Both the position numbers and the translations under genes were made by a program. The notes under the pieces were generated by a model. The model worked only from the letters and a program-made list of their open reading frames with translations, was not told the origin of the DNA and did not search any database. DNA of 64,000 nt, from contig JAPLFG010000003.1 in the NCBI GenBank assembly GCA_026390795.1, positions 1,860,001-1,924,000 of the forward strand, given 5' to 3'. This DNA is from Ignavibacteriales bacterium (GTDB lineage Bacteria; Bacteroidota; Ignavibacteria; Ignavibacteriales; Melioribacteraceae). Position 1 is the first letter of the stretch. Every line of letters begins with the position of its first letter. Positions 16,183 through 24,523 of this stretch are shown in pieces.

Positions 16183-16764
16183 ATGAAAACCAAAATAAAT
16201 TTTCTTATTCAGGTTGTTCTTTTATTTGCAATGCTGATAACTTCTAAGTCATTTGCAAGTGAGCCAAAGAAAGCTGCAAATTTTAGATTGAAAGACTATA
16301 ATGGCAAAGAATATCAATTAAGCGATTTTAAAAATTCCAAAGCTACTGTTGTAATGTTCATCGCAACTCAATGCCCGGTTTCCAATGCCTATAATCCGCG
16401 TATGGCTAAACTTTATGCCGATTATAAAGATAAAGGTGTGACATTCATTGGTGTTAATTCCAATGAGAAGGAGAGCGTTGAAGAAATCAAAGAACATGCA
16501 AAATCAAATAAACTCGATTTTTTAATTCTAAAAGATCCAAACAATGTTGTAGCCGATAAATTTGATGCTTCAGTTACGCCGGAGACATACGTGCTTGACG
16601 CCAATATGAATATATTATATCATGGCAGAATAGACGACAATCGCCGCGAGTCTGATGTTAAAACTAAAGATTTAAGAGCAGCATTAGATGAAGTTCTTAC
16701 CGGCAAGAAGGTTGAAGTTTCGGAGACTAAAGCATTTGGCTGTTCAATAAAAAGAGCGGAATGA
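16183..16764 (+). CDS. Periplasmic thioredoxin-fold (redoxin/AhpC-TSA type) protein
   Basis: A 193-residue exported peroxiredoxin-like protein. Signal peptide (NFLIQVVLLFAMLITSKSFA), then a redoxin domain beginning AANFRLKDYNGKEYQLSDFK, the active-site region VVMFIATQCPVSN with a single N-terminal cysteine (CPVS rather than CxxC), FIGVNSNE, the cis-Pro region SVTPETYVLD and HGRIDD. Members with CPVS act as thiol peroxidases or redox sensors; the exact substrate is unknown. AAAGGATACAAAG precedes the ATG. The stop overlaps the next gene's start by four bases (ATGA), implying a joint redox operon. Confidence 0.85.
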   Translation: MKTKINFLIQVVLLFAMLITSKSFASEPKKAANFRLKDYNGKEYQLSDFKNSKATVVMFIATQCPVSNAYNPRMAKLYADYKDKGVTFIGVNSNEKESVEEIKEHAKSNKLDFLILKDPNNVVADKFDASVTPETYVLDANMNILYHGRIDDNRRESDVKTKDLRAALDEVLTGKKVEVSETKAFGCSIKRAE

Positions 16765-17264
16765 TGTTGAGAAAAATTTTCATGGTTTTGATTTTACTCT
16801 TTATTGCTTCTCAATTTGAAATTTATCGAGCACAAGAAATAAAAGTTGAACCGATTGATAAAACAAAACTGACAAAGCTAATAAAGGACCGGAACGGAAA
16901 AGTTCTTTTTCTAAATTTGTGGGCAACTTGGTGCATTCCTTGCAGAGAGGAATTTCCATCGATAGTTAAATTGGCTGGCGAAATGCAAAATGTTGAGTTC
17001 GTTGGCATTAGTGCGGATTATCCGGATGAAGTCAAAACCAAGATTATTCCATTCTTAAAATCGAATAAAGCGAATTTTACTAATTACGTAAGCGGTTTTT
17101 CGGGAGATGAAGATTTGATAAATGCTCTTGATAAAAAATGGAACGGCGCTTTACCGGCTACTTTAATTTATGATAAAAACGGAAAGAAGATTTCATTCTT
17201 AAAAGGGAAACAATCTTACGAGAAATTTAAGGCAGACATAAAAAAAGCTGATGAACAGAATTGA
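16761..17264 (+). CDS. TlpA-family thiol-disulfide oxidoreductase
   Basis: A 167-residue periplasmic thioredoxin-fold reductase. There is a signal/anchor helix (FMVLILLFIASQFEIYRAQ), then LFLNLWATWCIPCREEFPSI with the CxxC pair C-I-P-C, FVGISADYPDE and the cis-Pro loop GALPATLIYDKNGK. Such proteins keep periplasmic cysteines reduced, for example in cytochrome c maturation; the partner is not known here. It is translationally coupled to the redoxin gene upstream (four-base overlap) and converges with the photolyase gene. Confidence 0.88.
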   Translation: MMLRKIFMVLILLFIASQFEIYRAQEIKVEPIDKTKLTKLIKDRNGKVLFLNLWATWCIPCREEFPSIVKLAGEMQNVEFVGISADYPDEVKTKIIPFLKSNKANFTNYVSGFSGDEDLINALDKKWNGALPATLIYDKNGKKISFLKGKQSYEKFKADIKKADEQN

Positions 17265-17290
17265 TTTATGCCGGAAAGCTTTGAGTTAGA

Positions 17291-18673
17291 TCAAAATTGA
17301 TTGCCGGCAATATATTTTTTTACGTCAAATTTTTTAGCGCAGCCGTTGTAATTCATGTAACGGGTTTTACCATAAACAGAACGATCGAACCAAGCGCGGT
17401 CGTGAACACCGCCTATTGACCATGCAATTCCTGCATAACCATTCGGATCCCTGCCGTCAAGTTCATATTTATCATTTAAGTAAATTGCAATGCGCATTGC
17501 CTCTTCTGGTAATTTGCTCCATTCCAAAATTTTTTTTGCCCAATACATTCGCATATATCCATGCATCTTACCTTTACTTATCATCTCTGATTGTGCGGCA
17601 TTCCAGAGTTCGTCATGAGTTTTGGCGTTCTCAAATTGCTTGAGTGAATATTCATACTCACGTTTATCTTTGCGATGAGAATTCAACGAGTTCTTTGCCC
17701 AATCCGGAAAACCATCAAATGAATCGTAATTTTCATTGAAGTAACAAAAATTATCGGCTAATTCCCGTCTCACAATCAGTTCTTCTAAAAACGATTTATG
17801 TGATTCAGAATATTCGGTCATCGGTTGTATCATTAAAGCAACACGCTGAGGAGAAATCTGCCCAAAGTGAAGGTAAGGTGAGAGATTAGAGGCACCATTT
17901 GCGTTCGGATCATTACGCTTCTCGTTATAATTTTTCAATTTATGTTTTATAAAATATTCCAATATAAGATGAGCAGTTTTCTCGCCGGGTATAATCCAAT
18001 CAACTTCCGGGACATCAAAATTTATTTTAAGTGAACTTCTAATTTTTTGCCAATCAACTTTATCGTTATTAAAATTACTTCGTTTCATTTTCTTCAAGGA
18101 AGGAAACTCATCCATAAATTCCGGTAATAATTTTTGAATCTTGGGTCGTATAGTATAAGCCGCGAACTCCAGCTTGTTTGATGCAACCAGACATGGAACA
18201 ATATTGTGTGCATCAACCTCATAAAATGGAATTTCTATTTTTTCTGCTACAGATTTTTTCCAACGGCGTACACTTTTTAGAGGATTGAAATCTGTAACCA
18301 GTGCCGAAGCATCAGATTCAACAACATACTTTGGAATTTCAATTTCCGGATTACCGCTTAACAATAAAAATGGAATGTTAAATCGCAGAAGTTCGTTCTC
18401 AACTTCTTCCAGTCCTTTCAGCATAAAACCATATTGACGGATGCTTGCTTCTAAAAAATTTGGAACAAGGTTAAAAATAACATAAAGAGGAATTTTCCTT
18501 TCAAGTGCAATTTGCTGGGCATGAAGCAAAGCCCAGTTATCATGAGCACGTTGATCACGCTGCATCCAATAAATTACCGGACCGTTTTTAATTATTCCTT
18601 CTTTGAGGGTTCTAATTCTTTTTGGATGAATATTATTAACTAATGATGACAGGTTAATTTCCCATTCTAGCAA
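17291..18673 (-). CDS. Class II deoxyribodipyrimidine photolyase
   Basis: A 460-residue flavoprotein that uses light to reverse cyclobutane pyrimidine dimers. Class II is shown by YWMQRDQRAHDNWALLHAQQ near residue 35 and by the C-terminal FAD domain signatures MHGYMRMYWAKKILEW, DGRDPNGYAGIAWSIGGVHD and YGKTRYMNYNGCAKKF. The N-terminal antenna domain is complete. The start overlaps the end of the EVE-domain gene by 20 bases, so the two are probably co-translated. The gene implies a light-exposed or near-surface habitat. Confidence 0.92.
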   Translation of the reverse strand: MLEWEINLSSLVNNIHPKRIRTLKEGIIKNGPVIYWMQRDQRAHDNWALLHAQQIALERKIPLYVIFNLVPNFLEASIRQYGFMLKGLEEVENELLRFNIPFLLLSGNPEIEIPKYVVESDASALVTDFNPLKSVRRWKKSVAEKIEIPFYEVDAHNIVPCLVASNKLEFAAYTIRPKIQKLLPEFMDEFPSLKKMKRSNFNNDKVDWQKIRSSLKINFDVPEVDWIIPGEKTAHLILEYFIKHKLKNYNEKRNDPNANGASNLSPYLHFGQISPQRVALMIQPMTEYSESHKSFLEELIVRRELADNFCYFNENYDSFDGFPDWAKNSLNSHRKDKREYEYSLKQFENAKTHDELWNAAQSEMISKGKMHGYMRMYWAKKILEWSKLPEEAMRIAIYLNDKYELDGRDPNGYAGIAWSIGGVHDRAWFDRSVYGKTRYMNYNGCAKKFDVKKYIAGNQF

Positions 18674-19109
18674 TTTCTTCGAACTCTTCTTTAGTTACCG
18701 GCATTACAGATAAACGGTTTCCTTGCTGAATAAGATTCATCTTCTGCAATTTCTTGTTTGCTTTTATCTCGGCTATTGAAACCGGGTTACTAAACTTTTT
18801 CACAAACTTAATATCAACCATAAACCATGCGGGAGAATCCTTTTTACTTTTTGGATCGTAGTGAACGTCTTTAGGATCGAAAGCGGTGAAATCCGGATAC
18901 GCTTCTTTAACGACTTCGCAAATTCCAACTGCTGCCGGAATTTCTGTACTGCTGTGATAGAATATCACTTTGTCGCCGGCTTTCATTTCATCTCTAATAA
19001 AATTACGAGCCTGGTAATTGCGGACTCCGTCCCAATATGTTGTTTTGTTCTTCGCAAGATCATCAATCGAAAAAGTTTCCGATTCCGATTTAATAAGCCA
19101 ATATTTCAT
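18654..19109 (-). CDS. EVE-domain protein (thymocyte nuclear protein 1-like)
   Basis: A 151-residue stand-alone EVE domain. EVE belongs to the PUA-like superfamily and binds modified bases in DNA or RNA. Characteristic segments are MKYWLIKSESETFSIDDL, TTYWDGVRNYQARNFIRDEM, GDKVIFYHSS, AAVGICEV and PAWFMVDIKFVKKF. It overlaps the photolyase gene (20 bases) and the upstream DinB-like gene (four bases), forming a compact operon; in many bacteria stand-alone EVE genes sit near DNA-repair genes. The modified base recognised is unknown. Confidence 0.9.
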   Translation of the reverse strand: MKYWLIKSESETFSIDDLAKNKTTYWDGVRNYQARNFIRDEMKAGDKVIFYHSSTEIPAAVGICEVVKEAYPDFTAFDPKDVHYDPKSKKDSPAWFMVDIKFVKKFSNPVSIAEIKANKKLQKMNLIQQGNRLSVMPVTKEEFEEIARMGN

Positions 19110-19561
19110 AATGATTCTCTTCGAATAAGTCTTCTGTGATAATTTATCTGTCCAAGATGATAGCTGAGATGAGCGAGCAGATGGAGAAGCATATAATTTG
19201 TAGAAAATATTTCGCCCTGTTTTTCTAGCGGAAATGGTTTTTCAAAATCTTCTGTCTTAAGATTTGATAAAGCATTTTTAACAACAGAATTTGTTCTTTC
19301 AAGTGAGGTTAGCAATTCTTTTCGCGGAACCATTACAGTGTTGAACTCTGCTTCTCTTTCTCTTTTGTAACCCGTATTTCCTAATGCAAAACCAATAAAG
19401 TGGTTCAGATTACCGATGAGATGCAAAGTTAAATTTCCTGCTGAATTTGCAATTGAACCCTGCTTGATCCACAGATCGCTTTCATTTTTATATAACTTGA
19501 TCTCTTCAATCAGTTTGTTCAAATCTCGCTCAAACAACTCTACTAAAGTATCTTTAAGCAT
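19106..19561 (-). CDS. DinB-superfamily protein (DUF1572-like)
   Basis: A 151-residue four-helix protein of the DinB superfamily, DUF1572 subtype: LVELFERDLNKLIEEI, then NSAGNLTLHLIGNLNHFIG (metal-ligand His region) and the final LLHLLAHLSYHLGQINYHRR with its His-rich helix. Family members bind a divalent metal; the reaction is not established. AAAGGTATAATT precedes the ATG. It is the first gene of a tight operon with EVE and photolyase genes. Confidence 0.85.
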   Translation of the reverse strand: MLKDTLVELFERDLNKLIEEIKLYKNESDLWIKQGSIANSAGNLTLHLIGNLNHFIGFALGNTGYKREREAEFNTVMVPRKELLTSLERTNSVVKNALSNLKTEDFEKPFPLEKQGEIFSTNYMLLHLLAHLSYHLGQINYHRRLIRRESL

Positions 19562-19602
19562 AATTATACCTTTATAAATTTTTTTACATGACTGGATTAA
19601 AA

Positions 19603-20031
19603 TTATCTTTCAATTATTTCTTTCATCAAATTCAGAACTATCAACCAATTTGCTTCGGAGTGTTCTTTAGACTGCAGATTAGGAACATTATCTTGAGTTA
19701 GTGTAAGAATTGTTTTATCCCCTTGGCTTTTAAGATTAAATGTGATTTGCTGATAATTTTCCGGTACATCTTCCAACTTGGAAAACGAACTCCAATAATT
19801 ATACTTAAGTTTTTGTTGGGGAATAAACTCGAGTATGGTTCCTTTATCTTTATATTCCACTCCCTCCCAAACACCTTGAAAAACGATTGGCCTGCCGACT
19901 TTCCAATCTGTCACCGTTTCTGTTCCAAAGAGATATTGTTTTATAATTTCCGGATTAGTAAGAGCATCCCACACTTTAGATGAAGGAGCGTTTATTTCTT
20001 TATTTATTACAATAGAAAACTTATTTGTCAA
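19603..20031 (-). CDS. SRPBCC / AHSA1-like domain protein
   Basis: A 142-residue START-fold (SRPBCC) protein of the AHSA1 (Hsp90-activator homologue 1-like) subtype: INKEINAPSSKVWDALTNPE at the start, then QYLFGTETVTDWKVGRPIVF, GTILEFIPQQKLKYNYWSS and a C-terminal helix (NWLIVLNLMKEIIE). The fold encloses a hydrophobic ligand pocket; the ligand is unknown. It starts with TTG, supported by AAGGATTCC immediately upstream. It precedes the DinB-EVE-photolyase operon by 41 bases and may be co-transcribed. Confidence 0.85.
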   Translation of the reverse strand: MTNKFSIVINKEINAPSSKVWDALTNPEIIKQYLFGTETVTDWKVGRPIVFQGVWEGVEYKDKGTILEFIPQQKLKYNYWSSFSKLEDVPENYQQITFNLKSQGDKTILTLTQDNVPNLQSKEHSEANWLIVLNLMKEIIER

Positions 20032-20272
20032 AGGAATCCTTCTTTAATGATTGATTTTTATAATAACAGAAAATCCTCAAAAATAGTTTTCAAATACCGG
20101 GTGTAAACGGAAAATTCAAACTCTCGTAATACTCAAGAGGTTTATCCGGTTTCATCCTATAATTCTGGCAAAAGATAGAATCATGCTAGTTAAAATTCAA
20201 TACACTAATGTTAGAAATTGAATTTGAGATTCATGTAGGGTAATTTCAAGGCAGGTAAACTAATTGTGTATT

Positions 20273-20431
20273 TTAATGTTTACATCCAGCATCGAACTTG
20301 GATAACTCGCATCCCGTGCATCCGCCGCAGCCGTTTTTAGTTTTCTTAGTCAGTAAATTCTTTATGAAAGAAAAAACTGTGAGGCTTGCTGTCAAACCGA
20401 TAATTGCAAATACTGCTAAATCTTGATTCAT
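20273..20431 (-). CDS. FeoB-associated Cys-rich membrane protein
   Basis: A 52-residue protein: one TM helix (LAVFAIIGLTASLTVFSFI), a basic stretch, then a cysteine cluster NGCGGCTGCELSKFDAGCKH with five cysteines. This is the usual form of the small partner encoded directly after feoB in many Bacteroidota and Firmicutes, thought to help ferrous iron transfer. It begins nine bases after the feoB stop, with AGGA upstream of the ATG. The Cys-rich end would lie in the cytoplasm if the N-terminus is outside; this is inferred. Confidence 0.85.
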   Translation of the reverse strand: MNQDLAVFAIIGLTASLTVFSFIKNLLTKKTKNGCGGCTGCELSKFDAGCKH

Positions 20432-20440
20432 AATTTTGTC

Positions 20441-22930
20441 CTAAAAAATATTTCCAATATGATAAACACTAAAAGCAATAAACCACGCCAGTACAGTAGT
20501 ATATACCATTGTGAATGATGCCCATTTCCAGTTTGCCTCTTTTTTGATTGCCGCTATTACTGCAACGCAAGGAAAATAAATAAGTATGAACAACATCAGC
20601 GAATATGCTACCAGCGGTGAAAAAACTTTCTCTCCTATCTTAGGCCCGCTTGTAAATACCTGTTCCTGCAATCTGTTCTTAAGATTAACCGAATTATCGC
20701 CGGATGTAATTTCAGATTGATAAAGTACGCTCATCGAACCGATTACAATTTCTTTTGCTGCTAGACCGGTAATTATGCTCACTCCGATTTTCCAATCCCA
20801 GCCGAGCGGCTGAATTACGGGAACAATCAAATGTCCGAGCCTGCCGATATAAGAATTTTCCATCCGTTCGGATTCTTTATTTATTTCAATCAGAGCAATC
20901 TCCTTTTCTTTTTCTTTGCTTGTTAAAGAAGAATTGGAAGAAATTTGATTGCTCATTGTGTTGTAATCTTTTGAATATTTTATATCGCGTGGAAAATAAC
21001 CGAGCGCCCAAATAATTATTGATGCTGTTAAAATTACAGTTCCCATTTTTGTAAGGTATTGAACGCTTTTATTCCACATGTGAATAGTTGTATTTCTTAA
21101 AGTCGGAATCCGGTATGGCGGAAGTTCCATTACAAAAGGAACATCTTCCTTTGCAAAAAATATTCTTTTGAAAACCAGCGCCACTAAAATCGCGAGTGCT
21201 ATTCCAATTACGTAAATGGATAAAAGAACAAGCCCTTGATTCTTTGGAAAGAACGCCGAGATTAGTAAAACATAAACCGGCAACCGTGCGCTGCATGACA
21301 TGAACGGAAGAATTAGCATAGTCAAGATTCTATCTTTTCTATTCTCTAGTGTGCGTGTTGCCATGACCGCAGGAACATTGCATCCGAAACCCATTATTAA
21401 AGGAATAAATGATTTTCCGTGCAAGCCCATTTTATGCATCAGCTTATCCATAATAAAAGCCGCCCGGGCCATGTAGCCTGTATCTTCCATCAGAGAAATA
21501 CAGAAAAAGAGAATTAAAATGTTCGGAAGAAAAACTATTACGCCGCCAACACCGCCTATAATTCCGTCAACAATTAAATCGTGTAAAGAACCTGCCGGAA
21601 TTACATTACCTAATAAATCGCCAAGCGCGCTAACACCTGAATCGATCCAATTCATCGGGTAGCTTCCGAGCGAAAAAGTTAATTGGAACATTACCCACAA
21701 AAAGAAAATGAAAAACGGGAAACCCAGGTATTTGTGCGTTAACATGAAATCAATAGAATGACTTGTCTGCCTCTTATTAATCTTGTGTTGTTTAAATGTG
21801 TCTTTAAGAACTCCGTTTATAAATCCGTATTTCGCATCGGCAATGATTGTGTCGGATTTTTCTTTGTATTCGCGCTCTAATTCTGTTTTTTCTTTTTGAG
21901 CCAGTGAAAGAAGATTTGCTGTACCTGGTACATTTGATATTTGATCAGTAAAACTTTTATCGTTTTCGATTAGTTTGATAGCAGTATAACGCGGGAAATA
22001 AAGATTACCAACCTCTTCGTTCTTATTGATTTCCGATTTTAAAATATTGATGGCTTCTTCAATGTTTGTTCCGTAATTGATGTGAACCTGCCTGGCGATG
22101 GGATCTGTGTTTTCATAAACATCAATTATTTTTGAAAACAAATCCTTGATGCCTTTTCCTTTCGAAGCAACTGTTGTAACAATGGGAATACCGATCATTT
22201 TTGCGAGTGTTTCGTGATCAAATTTATCACCTTTGTTTTCCAGTTCATCGTACATATTCAATGCTATAACAACCTTTATGTTCATATCCATCAACTGAGA
22301 AGTCAGGAAAAGATTCCGTTCGAGATTAGAAGAGTCGATGATATTGACAACTACATCAGGCTTCTTTTCGGTAAGATGACGACGCACAAAGAGTTCTTCG
22401 GGTGAATATTCCGAAATTGAATATGTTCCGGGTAGATCGGTAACATTTATCAAGTATCCGTTTTGATTTACAAAAGCTTCTTTCGTATCGACTGTTACAC
22501 CGCCGTAATTTCCAACTCTTTCATGTTTGCCGGTTGCAAAATTGAACAATGTTGTTTTACCTGAATTCGGATTTCCAACAAGTGCGACATTGATTGTCTT
22601 ACTTTGTTCAACGATTGTATTCTCAATCATACCTTCGTCAAACATTCCTTTATAAGACGACTGGAAGAGTTGATCATATTCATCTGCAGGAACAACTTCT
22701 ATCAAACGAGCTTCGCTTCTGCGTAGAGATACTCGGAAGTCCATTACTTCATATTCGATCGGATCCTGCAATGGAGCGTTTTTGATGACCTTTACAGATT
22801 TACCTTTTACAAATCCCATTTCTGTTATTCGTTTTCGAAATGCACCGTGTCCGTTTATTTTCGTAATTATTCCGGTCTCATCATTCTGAAGATCGGAAAG
22901 AAGGATTGCCGTTAATGTTTGAGTTGTCAT
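20441..22930 (-). CDS. feoB: Fused FeoA-FeoB ferrous iron transporter
   Basis: An 829-residue fusion that imports Fe(II) across the inner membrane. Residues 1-80 are a FeoA-type SH3-like domain (RITEMGFVKGKSVKVIKNAP). The G-protein domain follows: G1 GNPNSGKTT (119-127), G3 DLPGTYS (165-171), G4 NMYD (225-228). A helical NFeoB extension precedes the membrane domain (from about residue 400) with FLPNILILFFCISLMEDTGY, GFGCNVPAVMATRTLENRKD and LPFMSCSARLPVYVLL carrying the conserved Cys. Fusion of FeoA and FeoB is common in Bacteroidota. A Cys-rich partner follows; a hemerythrin protein and a LuxR regulator lie upstream on the same strand. Confidence 0.96.
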   Translation of the reverse strand: MTTQTLTAILLSDLQNDETGIITKINGHGAFRKRITEMGFVKGKSVKVIKNAPLQDPIEYEVMDFRVSLRRSEARLIEVVPADEYDQLFQSSYKGMFDEGMIENTIVEQSKTINVALVGNPNSGKTTLFNFATGKHERVGNYGGVTVDTKEAFVNQNGYLINVTDLPGTYSISEYSPEELFVRRHLTEKKPDVVVNIIDSSNLERNLFLTSQLMDMNIKVVIALNMYDELENKGDKFDHETLAKMIGIPIVTTVASKGKGIKDLFSKIIDVYENTDPIARQVHINYGTNIEEAINILKSEINKNEEVGNLYFPRYTAIKLIENDKSFTDQISNVPGTANLLSLAQKEKTELEREYKEKSDTIIADAKYGFINGVLKDTFKQHKINKRQTSHSIDFMLTHKYLGFPFFIFFLWVMFQLTFSLGSYPMNWIDSGVSALGDLLGNVIPAGSLHDLIVDGIIGGVGGVIVFLPNILILFFCISLMEDTGYMARAAFIMDKLMHKMGLHGKSFIPLIMGFGCNVPAVMATRTLENRKDRILTMLILPFMSCSARLPVYVLLISAFFPKNQGLVLLSIYVIGIALAILVALVFKRIFFAKEDVPFVMELPPYRIPTLRNTTIHMWNKSVQYLTKMGTVILTASIIIWALGYFPRDIKYSKDYNTMSNQISSNSSLTSKEKEKEIALIEINKESERMENSYIGRLGHLIVPVIQPLGWDWKIGVSIITGLAAKEIVIGSMSVLYQSEITSGDNSVNLKNRLQEQVFTSGPKIGEKVFSPLVAYSLMLFILIYFPCVAVIAAIKKEANWKWASFTMVYTTVLAWFIAFSVYHIGNIF

Positions 22931-23121
22931 ATAATCTTCTTAAAAATTTATTCTGGATCTCACAGTTATCGCTAAGCTGTTGTCGAGTTTAATCACAATA
23001 CTTTTATCATTGATTCATAATTCGGTAAGAAAATTATGGACAGTCCGATCTTCTTACAATCGCTAAATAAGGTGAATTATTGAGGTTTGTATCCCAACTA
23101 ATAGGGATATCTTACGGGAAA

Positions 23122-23724
23122 TTAGCCTGAAAAGTCTTCTATCTGAATGATTTTATTCAAAATGGCGTAAATGGTCAATCCGGCTTGACTTTTTATTCCG
23201 GTCTTTTGAGAGATATTCTTCCGGTGGCTTATTACTGTGTGAATGCTTATGAACAACTTATCGGCTATTTCTTTGTTTGATAAACCCGCGGCAACTAATT
23301 TTAATACTTCTATCTCGCGGTCGGAAAGCTGCTCGTGCCCCGCAGTGGGTGAAGCCGACGAATTGGATTCATTTATTTTATTAATCAAACCGATAATTGA
23401 ATCGGGCGTGTCCGTGATATGGATTGTCTTATCGAATAACGACAACATCTTCTGATTGAAAAAAGTATAAACCAGCGCAACCCAGTATGTATCTGTCTGA
23501 GCATTTTTCAATGCAGTGAATTCTTTGTCCTTGTTTTGAATTTGAGAAGGGTTGATGATTATTACATCAAGTTTCTTCTTTCCAAAATAATTTTCCAACT
23601 CGTCAAAAGTGTCTATCCTGAGCATTTGAAAATATTGCCCCGATTTTAAAAATATATTCGAAAGTCCTTCGTAAATAATCTGAGAAGGTTCAAGAACCGC
23701 AATATTAATATGCCGGTTATTCAA
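23122..23724 (-). CDS. LuxR/NarL-type regulator with degenerate receiver domain
   Basis: A 200-residue regulator. The N-terminal part has the receiver fold (NIAVLEPSQIIYEGLSNIF), but where the phospho-acceptor aspartate should follow the third strand the sequence reads DVIIINPSQ, with Asn in its place, so classical phosphorylation is unlikely. The C-terminal LuxR HTH (about 133-190) is intact: LSDREIEVLKLVAAGLSNKE, LFISIHTVISHRKNISQKTG. It begins directly after the hemerythrin gene (no gap), and the pair are most likely co-transcribed. A role in iron, oxygen or nitric oxide response is inferred from neighbours (hemerythrin, feoAB). Confidence 0.87.
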   Translation of the reverse strand: MNNRHINIAVLEPSQIIYEGLSNIFLKSGQYFQMLRIDTFDELENYFGKKKLDVIIINPSQIQNKDKEFTALKNAQTDTYWVALVYTFFNQKMLSLFDKTIHITDTPDSIIGLINKINESNSSASPTAGHEQLSDREIEVLKLVAAGLSNKEIADKLFISIHTVISHRKNISQKTGIKSQAGLTIYAILNKIIQIEDFSG

Positions 23725-24441
23725 TTATAAACTTTTCTCCAATTTGCCGATTAAAGGCATTAATACAGTCTCTTCAATTATTGAATGAACATTTAAATCA
23801 TACTCAAGTTCGAATAAACTGACAACAATTTTTCTTCTGAGTACTCTGTCATTTTGAACCGGAACGTACTTTAATAAAAGCTCTTTCAAGTCGGTTAGTT
23901 TCGATTCTATATCCGTATGATGTTCGCTGTACTCGTCCACTGAAAAATTGGTTTTTTGCCGGTCGGCTTTTTTCTGATTTCCGATTCGCAGAAGTTCGTT
24001 AAAATAGGGGAATGCAATTCTGTTCTCGTACGAAAGATGTTCTTTCACTTCTTCAAAATATTCGTTAAAAAATTTGTCTATCAGTTTTATTTCGGGTGAA
24101 GTGTTTTTTGAATAAAGCTCTTGAATGTATTTTTTAATCTCCGGGTACTTTTCATTCTCATAATAGTTGTGAGAGTTTTTCAAGTATGTTATAATATCGG
24201 CTATATCATTGTTAGAAAAATTCTCTTCTCCTGAAAGATTAAAACCGTTGTACAAATTTGCGAATGTGACAAAAACTTTCTCGCTGATCTTGTTCTCTTC
24301 ACACAATTGCATTACGGTTTTGTCGTGAACAATGAAATCCAATCCTGAATGTTCCATAAGCAAAAGGATCAACGGATTGTCGAAAATCAAGGCGGACATT
24401 TTCATTTCGGGAGTTATATATTTTCTATCTGTCTGGTACAT
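23725..24441 (-). CDS. Hemerythrin HHE-domain protein
   Basis: A 238-residue protein with a small N-terminal domain (KYITPEMKMSALIFDNPLIL, then LMEHSGLDFIV; resembles the DUF542/DUF1858 type found before hemerythrin domains) and a C-terminal HHE domain. Candidate iron ligands: HNYYENEKYPEIKKYI, EHLSYENRIAFPYF, SEHHTDIE and HSIIEETVLMPLI. It recalls Ric/ScdA di-iron proteins that repair Fe-S clusters after NO or oxidative damage, but the CxxC-type residues of ScdA's N-terminal domain are not seen. It is adjacent to the LuxR gene and near feoAB. A di-iron sensor or repair role is inferred. Confidence 0.85.
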   Translation of the reverse strand: MYQTDRKYITPEMKMSALIFDNPLILLLMEHSGLDFIVHDKTVMQLCEENKISEKVFVTFANLYNGFNLSGEENFSNNDIADIITYLKNSHNYYENEKYPEIKKYIQELYSKNTSPEIKLIDKFFNEYFEEVKEHLSYENRIAFPYFNELLRIGNQKKADRQKTNFSVDEYSEHHTDIESKLTDLKELLLKYVPVQNDRVLRRKIVVSLFELEYDLNVHSIIEETVLMPLIGKLEKSL

Positions 24442-24523
24442 ATCAGTTCCATAATTAAATTCTATTAAAATTAGATTAATACGTATAGAACAAAGTACAA
24501 TTTATTTTAATTCAATATCTCTC

